Below are positions 45,328 to 53,916 of a stretch of 64,000 nt of DNA, piece after piece. This stretch comes from Bauldia sp. (GTDB lineage: Bacteria > Pseudomonadota > Alphaproteobacteria > Rhizobiales > Kaistiaceae), in the NCBI GenBank assembly GCA_028284325.1, contig JANQRX010000008.1:186001-250000 (forward strand), in the 5' to 3' direction. Position 1 is the stretch's first letter. Each line of letters starts with the position of its first letter. A program made the position numbers and the translations under genes. The notes below the pieces were generated by a model. It saw only the letters and a program-made list of their open reading frames with translations. It had not been told where the DNA came from and searched no databases.

Positions 45328-46338
45328 CTAACGGTCCAGGTCGCCGAGAAACCGATCGGCGGCCGAATCAATGGCTTGTAAATCCTCTTCGCTCAGCCGG
45401 ATCCTGCCGGCCCTTGCGTTTTCGATAGCTTGTTCGGGATTGCGCGCGCCGCAGAGCGCGAAGGTGATCCCCGGCTGGTGCAGCGTCCAGGCGATGACGA
45501 TTTGCGCGGTGCTCGCGTCGTGGCGGTCGGCGACCGGCCGGATGGCCGTTGCGAAGTCGGCAGCCCTGGCGCGATTGCCGACCGAGAACAGCGGATTGTC
45601 CTTGCGGTGGTCGTCGCCGCGGAACTTGCGCTCCGGGCCGATGCGACCGGACAGAAAACCAAGCGCCAGCGAGGAGTAGCTGAGAGTCGCCACACCGTGC
45701 TCGGCGCAAACGGGAAGATGGGTCGCCTCGATGCCGCGCTTCACCATCGAGTACTCTTCCTGGATCGCGTCGAGCTGGCCGGCCGCGATGTAGGCCCGGA
45801 GATCATCGACGGAGGTGTTGCTGGCGCCGATCGAGCGGATCTTGCCCGCCGTCTTCAGCCGTTCCAGTGCCTCCATGGTGTCGGCGATCGGCGTCGTCGG
45901 GTCCTGCCAGTGGGTGATGTAGTGGTCGATGACGTCGGTGTTCAGGCGCTTCAGGCTCTGCTCGACCTCCGCGACGACCGATTCCGGGCCGAGATAGCGG
46001 TGGACCGGCTCGCCCTCGTAGTCGAAGAAGTGGTTGCCCTTCGGGGTGTTCCAGACCAGTCCGCACTTGGTGGCGAGCACGACCTGGCCGCGGCGGCCCT
46101 CCAGTGCCCTGGCGACGATGCGCTCCGCCGTGCCGTGACCGTAGGCCGGTGCCGTGTCGATCAGCGTCACGCCTTCGTCGATGGCTGCCTGGATGGCGGC
46201 GATCGACGCCTTTTCGTCCGTGCCGCCCCACATCCAGCCGCCGATCGCCCAGGTGCCGAGACCGACCCCGCTCGCGGTGATGCCGGACGACCCGATGGAC
46301 CGGGTCAGCTGCTCGCGTTCGGTCGTTTCAAGCACCAT
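45328..46338 (-). CDS. Aldo/keto reductase
   Basis: A 336-residue TIM-barrel NADPH oxidoreductase. The tetrad is visible: D and Y in LIDTAPAYGHG, K in VVLATKCGLVW and H in DHYITHWQDP. C-terminal NADP-binding region includes GARNPEQAIENA. It may reduce an aldose or keto-sugar intermediate. ATG 46338 lies 11 bp inside the SorC regulator gene. The family is broad, so the substrate is open. Confidence 0.92.
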   Translation of the reverse strand: MVLETTEREQLTRSIGSSGITASGVGLGTWAIGGWMWGGTDEKASIAAIQAAIDEGVTLIDTAPAYGHGTAERIVARALEGRRGQVVLATKCGLVWNTPKGNHFFDYEGEPVHRYLGPESVVAEVEQSLKRLNTDVIDHYITHWQDPTTPIADTMEALERLKTAGKIRSIGASNTSVDDLRAYIAAGQLDAIQEEYSMVKRGIEATHLPVCAEHGVATLSYSSLALGFLSGRIGPERKFRGDDHRKDNPLFSVGNRARAADFATAIRPVADRHDASTAQIVIAWTLHQPGITFALCGARNPEQAIENARAGRIRLSEEDLQAIDSAADRFLGDLDR

Positions 46339-47299
46339 CCACCTCGTCTTCCAGGACGGCCGCGGCCGTCAGTTCGTCGACCACCAGCATGTTGATGTGG
46401 CCGCCGTTCAGGACCGCCGCAATGGCCCCGACCTTCTCGGGGCCGGAGGCGGCGCCGATCCGCACCGGGATGCGGCCGGCATCCTCCGGCGTCAGCGCCA
46501 CCAGATGGGCGTTGAACTCGATCGCCGACGACGAGCCGTCGCCGTTGATCAGGCGGCCCAGCAGTTCGCCGCGCACACCCGACTCCAGCAGCTTCTCCTT
46601 GTCGGCCTGCGACACCGGATGGGCTTCGTAGTAGGTCGCCTTGGGGCCGATCACCGATCCGATGCCGACGATGGAGGCGGCCGCCTTGCGGGCGAGGTCC
46701 AGCACGCCGCGCACCGAGCGGACCGACATCAGAAGGTCGCGCTCTTCCGTCGTGTCGACATGCAGCGGTGCGTGGATCAGCGTCGCCCGGCCGCCGAGCT
46801 TGTCGGCGAGTTCGGTCGCGATGTGGTTGACGTCGGTGTAGTGCCGACCCTGCACGCCACCGGCCATGGGCACCACGTCGACGTCGAAGTGCCGGTCGAC
46901 GACGATGTTCTCGCTGACCGCCTTCATCGTCTTGCCGGCCGAAACGCCGATGGTGTCACCATCGCGAACCGCCTCGACAAGAAGCTGCGCCGCGCCGCGG
47001 CCGACCTGGTTGAGGGTGGCGTCCTCGTTGCCGGAGACCGTGGGCACGACCAGGCAGTTCTTCAGGTTCCAACGATGCTTCAGTTGGCGCTCGAGATCGA
47101 ACTGGCGCTGGAACGGCGTCTCGATGGAGATCTTCACCATCCCGGATTCGCGGCCCTGCTTGATGAGCCGGTTGACCTTGGCGGTCGACAGGCCGAGGTC
47201 GGTGGCGATCTGCGACTGCAACAGGCCGTCCTCGTAGTGCAGCGTGAGGACACGTGCGATCAGGCGCAGGTTCTCGATGTCGTGGCCGGTGGTGTTCAC
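46328..47299 (-). CDS. SorC/DeoR-type sugar-binding transcriptional regulator
   Basis: A 323-residue SorC-family regulator. The N-terminal helix-turn-helix is IARVLTLHYEDGLLQSQIA followed by LGLSTAKVNRLIKQG; the ligand domain has the phosphosugar-isomerase-like motifs IGVSAGKTMKAVSENI and GPKATYYEAH. LsrR and EryD belong to this family and respond to phosphorylated ligands. GTG 47299 overlaps the permease stop. It is in the middle of the operon and probably autoregulates it from the region upstream of 51990. Confidence 0.92.
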   Translation of the reverse strand: MNTTGHDIENLRLIARVLTLHYEDGLLQSQIATDLGLSTAKVNRLIKQGRESGMVKISIETPFQRQFDLERQLKHRWNLKNCLVVPTVSGNEDATLNQVGRGAAQLLVEAVRDGDTIGVSAGKTMKAVSENIVVDRHFDVDVVPMAGGVQGRHYTDVNHIATELADKLGGRATLIHAPLHVDTTEERDLLMSVRSVRGVLDLARKAAASIVGIGSVIGPKATYYEAHPVSQADKEKLLESGVRGELLGRLINGDGSSSAIEFNAHLVALTPEDAGRIPVRIGAASGPEKVGAIAAVLNGGHINMLVVDELTAAAVLEDEVDGA

Positions 47300-48342
47300 G
47301 AACGGCTCTCCTTCCGGCTCACGAGGTGGTTCGACGCGGCGGCGGCCAGCAGCGCGGCGCCGAGCACCAGCGTCTGGAAGTAGGCCGGCACCAGCGTCAG
47401 CATACCCACGGTCAGCGCCATGATGATCAGGGCGCCGATGAACGACTTGATCACCCTGCCCTCGCCGCCGGAGAACGCGGTGCCGCCCAGAAGGACGACG
47501 AGGATGGCGGTCAGTTCCATGCCGTCGCCGGAGAGCGGATCACCGAGCGACATGAAGCTCGACCGGGCGATGCCGGCGAGCGCCGCGGTCATGCCGACAA
47601 TGACGTAGAGCAGGAAGACGATCGCGCCGGTGTTGATACCGGACAGCTTCGCCGCGGTCGGGTTGCCGCCGGTCGCCGCGGCATATTTGCCGAGCAGGGT
47701 CCGGTTCTGCGCCACGATCAGGATGACGGTGACGATCACGGCCACCCAGAATGCCGCCGGCAGTTCCAGGAACGTGCCCACGCGGCCATAGGTGTTGAAC
47801 CAGGACGGCATCTTGAGCCCGCCGCCGGACTTGATCGCCGAGACCCCGTCCTGGACGAGCAGGAGCGCCAGCCCCTTATAGAGGCTGAGGGTGATCAGTG
47901 TCGCGATCACCGGTGTGATCCTCAGCCTCACCACGAGGAAACCGTTGATCGCTCCGAGGCCGGCACCGGCCACGACCGTCAGGGCGAAGGCCGGGAGGAA
48001 CGGCACGCCGTTGATGGCCAGGAGGGCGTAGATCACGGCGCTGAGGCTCATGGCGCTACCGACGGAGAGGTCGATGTAGCCGGAAACCATCAGGAGCGTG
48101 AACGCGCCCGCCAGCGTGAGCAGCGGCGCCGACACCCGGAGGATGTTGATGATGTTGTTCTGGTTCAGGAAGTTGCCGCGCTCGAACAGGTCGAACTTGT
48201 CGAGGTTGGCGACGCTGAGGAGGACCACGACCGCGACCAGGACGAAGTAGATGTAGTACTCGCGGAAGAACCGGGCGATGCGGTCGCCGCCGCTCGCGGG
48301 CTGGACCGGGTCGGGGCTTGCCGTCTGCGTCATGACCGCCAT
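47296..48342 (-). CDS. Ribose-type ABC importer permease (second of two)
   Basis: A 348-residue BPD_transp_2 permease: N-terminal helix FVLVAVVVLLSVANLDKF, the TLAGAFTLLMVSGYIDLSVG motif, ITPVIATLITLSLYKGLAL and MELTAILVVLLGGTAFSGG. Two non-identical permeases, as here, are found in LsrCD- and some polyol-type importers, whereas ribose and arabinose systems use one. It starts at ATG 48342, sharing a base with the previous stop (TGATG); an internal ATG at 48333 is possible. Confidence 0.93.
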   Translation of the reverse strand: MAVMTQTASPDPVQPASGGDRIARFFREYYIYFVLVAVVVLLSVANLDKFDLFERGNFLNQNNIINILRVSAPLLTLAGAFTLLMVSGYIDLSVGSAMSLSAVIYALLAINGVPFLPAFALTVVAGAGLGAINGFLVVRLRITPVIATLITLSLYKGLALLLVQDGVSAIKSGGGLKMPSWFNTYGRVGTFLELPAAFWVAVIVTVILIVAQNRTLLGKYAAATGGNPTAAKLSGINTGAIVFLLYVIVGMTAALAGIARSSFMSLGDPLSGDGMELTAILVVLLGGTAFSGGEGRVIKSFIGALIIMALTVGMLTLVPAYFQTLVLGAALLAAAASNHLVSRKESRS

Positions 48343-49367
48343 CACCGGTTCCTTCGGGCCAGCGCCCAGGTCTGGGTGACGATCGCGAGGAAGACCGCAA
48401 TGGCCTTGAGGATGAACTGCCAGTCCGGCGACAGCACCATCCCGGTCGCGGCGGAGGTCACCACGGCCAGGATCAGGGCGCCGAAGACCATGCCGATCAC
48501 CGAGCCGAAGCCACCGGTGATGGCGATGCCGCCGAGAAGCGAGATGACCAGCGCATCGAACTCCATCAGCGTGCCGCGGTTGGAGAAGCCGGACTTGAAC
48601 TCCGACGCCAGCAGGATGCCGACCGCGCCGGCGATGGCGGCGCTGAACAGATAGAGCCGCGTCAGGTGCAGGGCGTTGTTGATGCCGGACAGCCGGGCGG
48701 CCACCGGGTTGGCGCCGATCCAGTAGGTCAGCCGGCCGAACACCGTCTTCTTCTCGATGAAGACGGCCACCAGCACCAGGACGATCATCAGCACCACCGG
48801 CAGCTTCACCGAGGTTCCGAACATGGTGAGGTTGCCAAGGACGCCGAAATCGTCCGGCAGGTTGGTGTTGCGTTGAGAGCCCTGGGTGATCACCTGCGCG
48901 ATGCCGCGGGCCACCATCATGGCCCCCAGCGTCACGATGATGGACGGCACGCGAAGCGCCACCACGAACAGCGCGTTGAGCCCGCCGACGGCCAACGCGC
49001 CCGCCATGGCGCACACGATCGCGAGCCAGGTCGGGAATCCGAATCCCGTCGACAGGGCATTGGCGCCGTCGGGCGCCTGGGCGAACCAGACCGCCAGCAC
49101 GCCGGACAGCGCGACGATGCCGCCGACCGACAGATCGAAATTGCCCGACACCAGCAGGAACGACACCCCGACACCGAGCGAGATGACCGCCCAGTTGTTG
49201 GTGATGAGGTTCAGCATCGAGAGCGGCTGGAAGAAGTTCGGCACCGCCACCGACGCGACGATGAACAGGCCCACCGCCACGGCCGCGACTAGCGACGTGA
49301 TGAAGGCCTCGTCGCTCAGCCGTCGCCCAGGCCGTGCGGTGGCTTCGGTCGCGGTCGAAACCGTCAT
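48342..49367 (-). CDS. Ribose-type ABC importer permease (first of two)
   Basis: A 341-residue permease paralogous to the next gene: SLVAAVAVGLFIVASVAVPN, the LGVGVSFLLVSGNFDLSVGG motif, VPSIIVTLGAMMVARGIAQV and FDALVISLLGGIAITGGFGS. Forms the transmembrane channel with the following permease. ATG 49367 overlaps the ATPase stop (ATGA). The much longer upstream frame extension through the ATPase gene is not used. Confidence 0.93.
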   Translation of the reverse strand: MTVSTATEATARPGRRLSDEAFITSLVAAVAVGLFIVASVAVPNFFQPLSMLNLITNNWAVISLGVGVSFLLVSGNFDLSVGGIVALSGVLAVWFAQAPDGANALSTGFGFPTWLAIVCAMAGALAVGGLNALFVVALRVPSIIVTLGAMMVARGIAQVITQGSQRNTNLPDDFGVLGNLTMFGTSVKLPVVLMIVLVLVAVFIEKKTVFGRLTYWIGANPVAARLSGINNALHLTRLYLFSAAIAGAVGILLASEFKSGFSNRGTLMEFDALVISLLGGIAITGGFGSVIGMVFGALILAVVTSAATGMVLSPDWQFILKAIAVFLAIVTQTWALARRNR

Positions 49368-50875
49368 TGGACCGCGTGCTCCCCGCCACCGGTCACGACG
49401 TGGAGAATGTGGGCGACATCGACCTCCGGGCCGTTGGCGATCTCCTCCTCCAGCGAACCGGAGAACAGGAGCAGGATGCGATCGCAGAGCCCCAGCACCT
49501 CCTCCAGTTCGGACGAAAAGACCGCAACGGCGTTTCCGCGGTCGGCGAGATCGCGAATGATGGCGTAGATCTCGGTCTTGGCACCGACATCGACGCCGCG
49601 CGTCGGCTCGTCGAGCAGCAGCAGGTCGGCGTCGGCGAAAAGGCACTTGGATAGGACCACCTTCTGCTGGTTGCCGCCCGACAGCTTCTCGGCGTGCTTC
49701 TCGATGGTGTCGGTGGCGATCGACAGCTTGCCGACATACTCCACCGCTGCGGCGCGTTCGGCCGACGAGCGGTAGACGCCGCCGTTCGACAGCCGGCGCA
49801 GGTTCATGACCGGGATGTTCTCGCGGATGGTCATGCTGGTGAAGAGACCCTGGGTGCGGCGCTCCTCCGGCACGAGGGCGATGCCGGACGCGATCGCGCG
49901 CTCCGGCGATCCGCCGATGTCCTTGCCCTTGAAGTGCACCGACCCGGTGAACCTGTCGGCGCCGAAGACGGCGCGCGCGATCTCGGTCTTGCCGGCGCCG
50001 ACAAGACCGTAGAAGCCGACGATCTCGCCGCGATTGATGTGGAAGCTCACGTCCTGGAGGAGGTGGTTGGAGAGGTTCCGGGCGACCAGGACCGTGTCGT
50101 CGGTCACGGTGTCGCGCGGGGTGTAGCTCTGGAAGACGGTGCGGCCGATCATCATCTGGATCAGCTCGGCGCGGCCCGCGACCTCCGAAAGCGGCTTGGT
50201 GGCGATATGCTTGCCGTCGCGCAGGACCGTCACCGCATCGCCGAGATCGAAGATCTCGTCGAGCTTGTGTGAGATGTAGACGACAGTCACGTCGCTTTCG
50301 CGCAGGCGCCGGATCACGCCGAAGAGCCGCTCGACCTCGCGCTCCGACAGCGCGGCGGTCGGCTCGTCCATGATGATGACGCTGGCGCCGGACGAGGCGG
50401 CGCGCGCGATCTCGACGATCTGCTTCTGCGCCACGCTGAGACGTGAGACGCGCGTGGCGGGATCGATGGACGGTTCGATCGCCTTCAAGGTGGCGACGAC
50501 ACGCCGGTCGAGGTCGGATTTCACCAGGAAGCCGAAGCGGCTTTCCTCCATGCCCAGCGTCAGGTTCTCCTGGACGGTGAGCTCGTCGACCACATGGAGT
50601 TCCTGGAACAGCGTGGCGATGCCGCCTTCCCGCGCATCGTGGGGATTGCCCGGTCGGTAGTCGGCGCCGCGCACCTTCATGGTGCCGCTGGTGGGCTTGA
50701 GGGCGCCGGTCAGCATCTTCACCAGTGTCGACTTGCCGGCGCCGTTTTCGCCGACCAGACAGTGGATCGTGCGGCTTTGGATGGAGAAGCTCACATCGTC
50801 GACGGCACGGACGCCGGGGTAGTCCTTGGTCAGGTTTTCGACAGAAAGGACGGCGTCGGGCTCCTGTCCGGTCAT
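49364..50875 (-). CDS. Ribose-type ABC importer ATPase (two domains)
   Basis: A 503-residue duplicated ATPase: domain 1 with GENGAGKSTLVKMLTGAL, LSVAQKQIVEIARAA and VIIMDEPTAAL; domain 2 with the degenerate GLVGAGKTE, LSGGNQQKVVLSK and LLLLDEPTRGVDVG. Domain 2 keeps a lysine in its Walker A-like loop, which is often replaced by arginine in this family. It energises the two permeases encoded downstream. ATG 50875; a 107-bp gap with a strong hairpin separates it from the binding-protein gene. Confidence 0.95.
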   Translation of the reverse strand: MTGQEPDAVLSVENLTKDYPGVRAVDDVSFSIQSRTIHCLVGENGAGKSTLVKMLTGALKPTSGTMKVRGADYRPGNPHDAREGGIATLFQELHVVDELTVQENLTLGMEESRFGFLVKSDLDRRVVATLKAIEPSIDPATRVSRLSVAQKQIVEIARAASSGASVIIMDEPTAALSEREVERLFGVIRRLRESDVTVVYISHKLDEIFDLGDAVTVLRDGKHIATKPLSEVAGRAELIQMMIGRTVFQSYTPRDTVTDDTVLVARNLSNHLLQDVSFHINRGEIVGFYGLVGAGKTEIARAVFGADRFTGSVHFKGKDIGGSPERAIASGIALVPEERRTQGLFTSMTIRENIPVMNLRRLSNGGVYRSSAERAAAVEYVGKLSIATDTIEKHAEKLSGGNQQKVVLSKCLFADADLLLLDEPTRGVDVGAKTEIYAIIRDLADRGNAVAVFSSELEEVLGLCDRILLLFSGSLEEEIANGPEVDVAHILHVVTGGGEHAVQ

Positions 50876-50940
50876 GTCGATCTCCTTCGGCGACGGGCGC
50901 GATCAGTCGGGCCAAGGCGGTCGAGGCGGCTCCACCTCCT

Positions 50941-50968
50941 GGCCGGACGGTCGGCTGACCGCCCGGCC
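50941..50968 (-). promoter_or_regulatory. Intercistronic stem-loop after binding-protein gene
   Basis: GGCCGGACGGTC (50941-50952) and GACCGCCCGGCC (50957-50968) pair over 11 of 12 positions, one A-C mismatch, around a GGCT loop. It lies 14 bp after the binding-protein stop and before the ATPase. No T-run is seen on the transcribed side. Strongest of the four such hairpins in this window. Confidence 0.65.
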
Positions 50969-50982
50969 AACAGGTTATCCCC

Positions 50983-51990
50983 TTAACCTCCGAACTGGGA
51001 GGACAGCCAGCTTTCGGCGTCGTCCTTCGGCATGGTCCAGAAGGAGATGGTGTAGGCCTTGTAGAAGAACTCCTCGGCGGGATTGGTCGAGGGGTCGACC
51101 TTGCCATTGACCACATCCATGATGAGATCGATGCGGCCCTGGGCGGTCTCGACCGGCGGCAGGCCCATGGACAGCTTGAGGCTCGAGTTCGGGTCATAGA
51201 CCTGCTCGAACTCGACCGAGTCGAAGTCGACGCTGGCGACGATCTCCGTCAGCGGGTTGCCGTCGTCGAACTTGCCGCGGCCGATCTGCGAGAGCCCGGC
51301 CATGGTGCCGACGGTGAGGTTCGAGGCCTCCGAATAGATGAGGTTGACCTCAGGACGCTGGGTGAGCAGGTCGACGATGATCTGCTTGGCCGCCTCCTGG
51401 CCGGCACTGGCGTCGAGGGCGCCAAGATTCTCGGCGCTCGGATCGACCGACAGCACGCCCTCGGCGAATGGGGCGGTGCGGCCGGAGTTGACCTCCGTGT
51501 GGTTCGGCCAGCCGAGCTGGACCATCACGATCGGCTTGTCGGGATGGGCTTCCTTCCAGGCTTCGGCCATCTGCCGTCCCATCTCGAACGAGACGCCGGC
51601 CTCGTCGCTGCGGGCGGTCGGGATGCCGGTATCGGTGATCGGGCTGAAGAACGAGGTCATCACAATGCCCTCGCTCAGGGCATCGTTCACACCCGGCGTC
51701 GCCGCTTCGCCGTCCCAGATGTGCAGCGTCGCCGCGTCGAAGCCGCCCGCGACGACCTGGTCGATGTTCTGGGTCATCACGGCCGAATCGGCCTGACCGT
51801 CGAAGACGACAACCTCGGCGCCGTATTTGTCGGCCGCATAGCGCTGCGCTTCGGCCGCCTGCGACTGATGGAAGACATTCGACAGGTCGGACACGAAGAA
51901 CGCGATCCGCTTGCCGTCAGCGGCCGCGCTTCCGGCCGCCAGCAATGACGAGGCCAGCAGGCCCGCCATGAACACTGTAGTGCGCTTCAT
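50983..51990 (-). CDS. Ribose-type ABC importer solute-binding protein
   Basis: A 335-residue Peripla_BP_4 protein with signal peptide TTVFMAGLLASSLLAAGSAA. Sugar-binding features include RIAFFVSDLSNVFHQSQAAE, VFDGQADSAVMTQNIDQ and the later IVMVQLGWPNHTEV. The last is unlike ribose-binding proteins, so a polyol or another small ligand is plausible. ATG 51990 is preceded by GGGAGCGAG. First gene of the operon reaching to 38529. Confidence 0.9.
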   Translation of the reverse strand: MKRTTVFMAGLLASSLLAAGSAAADGKRIAFFVSDLSNVFHQSQAAEAQRYAADKYGAEVVVFDGQADSAVMTQNIDQVVAGGFDAATLHIWDGEAATPGVNDALSEGIVMTSFFSPITDTGIPTARSDEAGVSFEMGRQMAEAWKEAHPDKPIVMVQLGWPNHTEVNSGRTAPFAEGVLSVDPSAENLGALDASAGQEAAKQIIVDLLTQRPEVNLIYSEASNLTVGTMAGLSQIGRGKFDDGNPLTEIVASVDFDSVEFEQVYDPNSSLKLSMGLPPVETAQGRIDLIMDVVNGKVDPSTNPAEEFFYKAYTISFWTMPKDDAESWLSSQFGG

Positions 51991-52053
51991 TTTCCACTCG
52001 CTCCCTTGCTCAAAAGTCTGCGGGCTAACCGGCCTGCCGGCGCCCTTCGGCAC

Positions 52054-52129
52054 TGCAAGGATCATTGCAATTTCTTGCAGTGAGCGCAATCCATCTCACA
52101 TGCGTGATATCAATGTCAATTCATGAATT
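52054..52129 (-). promoter_or_regulatory. Promoter/operator region of the polyol-type operon
   Basis: Upstream of the binding-protein gene a TTGACA (52119-52114 on the minus strand) overlaps a perfect 12-bp palindrome AATTCATGAATT (52118-52129). Further toward the gene, three TGCAA/TTGCA half-sites occur at 52054-52058, 52066-52070 and 52075-52079, the last two forming an inverted repeat with a 4-bp spacer. These are candidate sites for the operon's SorC regulator. No good -10 element could be fixed. Confidence 0.4.
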
Positions 52130-52188
52130 AAATTTCATCGCGCCAAGGTCACGCGCTTCGTGCGGTCATTGATGCCACGCATATGTCG

Positions 52189-53916
52189 CTAGCCCGATGT
52201 CCACGCTGACGAACAGGCGTAGGCTTCGACCTCGACGGTGCTGTCGTCGCTGTCGACCGAAATCGATGTCAGCCGGTCCATCCGGTAGGCGCGGGTCGTG
52301 CCGCAGACCGTGCCGCCATTGCCGAAGATTTCGACGACGCCACGGTCGAAGAAGATGCGCGCGGACCGGAACGCGCAGTCGCGCGAGACGTAACGGATCG
52401 TGCCGTCGTGTTCCGACGCGGTGATGTCGAATCGCGTCCCGTCGTGCCCGACACGGACCTCGCTGCCGGTCGTCGAAGTCGCGACGATCGTGATCCGGCT
52501 TGCGGTGCCGGCCACGTTGAGCTCGATCGGATCCGCGCCCAGCACGCCGAGGTCGCTCAGGTCGGCGGCGGAGAGCCTTCGCTGCCGCAAACCGTCGATG
52601 GCCGGATCGGGCTTCATGGCCAGCGTCCCGTCCGGCTCCAGCGTCAGGACGCGCGGCAGCGACAATTCCCCGCTGTAGGCGGAGCCCGGCGGCTTTCCGG
52701 TTTCCCAGTTGAAGAGCCAGGCCAGCGCCAGCCGGCGCCCATCGGGCTCGAACGACTGCATGGCGTAGAAATCGGTCCCGAAGTCCAACTCCTGCAGTTC
52801 GCCCGATGGCACGAACGCAGCGCCGTCGAAGTCGCCCACGAGCGCGTACATCAGATTGTGCCGGCCGGTTTCCGGCTCGTGGTAGCCGACGAAGCTCATG
52901 ATCAGCACCCAGCGGCCGTCGAGCTCGAACAGGTCGGGGCATTCAATGGACCGCGCACCGTGCGCGGCGAAGTGAGCCGGCGCGCGATAGAGCACGCCCT
53001 CATGGTGCCAGTCGTCACCGTCCGGCGAAGCGTAGAGCAGGACGGACGGGTCGCCGTCGGTCTCGGCCCCCAGGATCATCCGATAGGTGCCGTCATCCCC
53101 GTGCTTCCACACCTTGGGGTCGCGGAAATCGTGGGAGGTCGTCGGCGGGGCGCGATCAAGGACGACCCGTGCTTCGCGGGGGCCGATGAAACCCTCGGCG
53201 GGAAACACCCGCTTCTGGATCTCGCGGTAGCCGGTGAACGGATCATCGGCCGCGAGGCGTTCGGTGTGGAAGAAGGAGAGGTCGCCCGTCTCGCCGCGCA
53301 CCGCGCTGCCCGAAAACGCGCCCCCGCTCGCCCGCAGCGACCACAGGTCCTGCTCGGGATGAAGGAACACCGGCTGGTGGGTCCAGCGCACGAGGTCCCG
53401 GCTGGTGGCGTGCCCCCAGTGCATCGGCCCCCAGTCGGCACTGGGGGGATGGAACTGGTAGAAGAGATGGTAGACGCCATCCACCAGGCAGAGGCCGTTC
53501 GGATCGTTCATCCACCCCTTGAACGGTGAGAAACGAAGCTGCGGCCGCGCGCTTTCGTCCGCCACTGCCGCGTTGGCCTGACGCGGTGGCAACAGCCGGA
53601 TCCCGCCTTCCGCAAAGTCAACGAACGCGACGCCCTCATCGCCCACCGTCGCGGGATCGTAAAGATAGGCGTACGGCACCCGCAGCGACGTCGGGTCCCA
53701 CAGCACCGTCAGGTCCGCGTCGCCGATGTTACGATAGCGATAGAAGTGGGGCGTCGATGGCGGCGCCTCCAACCGGAGCGCCACGCGGTCTCCCGCCTTG
53801 AAGACCAGCGGCGTATCGGCGGACTCGCCGATGCCCACCGCCCACAGTTCGAGCACGGAACCGTGGCTGGCGCCGATCTCCGCCGTGAGGATCGGGTTCC
53901 GGTTCAATCGGCCCAT
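52189..53916 (-). CDS. Glycoside hydrolase family 32 (fructan/sucrose hydrolase) with N-terminal extra domain
   Basis: A 575-residue GH32 enzyme that hydrolyses beta-fructosides such as sucrose, inulin or levan. The three acidic blocks are intact: D138 in WMNDPNG (nucleophile), D266 in FRDPKVW and E325 in ECPDLF (acid/base). The C-terminal part is the usual beta-sandwich (GVVEIFGNGGTVCG). Residues 1-125 are an additional beta-rich domain unlike a signal peptide; the enzyme therefore looks cytoplasmic. It is encoded after an SDR with 13 bp overlap. Confidence 0.93.
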   Translation of the reverse strand: MGRLNRNPILTAEIGASHGSVLELWAVGIGESADTPLVFKAGDRVALRLEAPPSTPHFYRYRNIGDADLTVLWDPTSLRVPYAYLYDPATVGDEGVAFVDFAEGGIRLLPPRQANAAVADESARPQLRFSPFKGWMNDPNGLCLVDGVYHLFYQFHPPSADWGPMHWGHATSRDLVRWTHQPVFLHPEQDLWSLRASGGAFSGSAVRGETGDLSFFHTERLAADDPFTGYREIQKRVFPAEGFIGPREARVVLDRAPPTTSHDFRDPKVWKHGDDGTYRMILGAETDGDPSVLLYASPDGDDWHHEGVLYRAPAHFAAHGARSIECPDLFELDGRWVLIMSFVGYHEPETGRHNLMYALVGDFDGAAFVPSGELQELDFGTDFYAMQSFEPDGRRLALAWLFNWETGKPPGSAYSGELSLPRVLTLEPDGTLAMKPDPAIDGLRQRRLSAADLSDLGVLGADPIELNVAGTASRITIVATSTTGSEVRVGHDGTRFDITASEHDGTIRYVSRDCAFRSARIFFDRGVVEIFGNGGTVCGTTRAYRMDRLTSISVDSDDSTVEVEAYACSSAWTSG

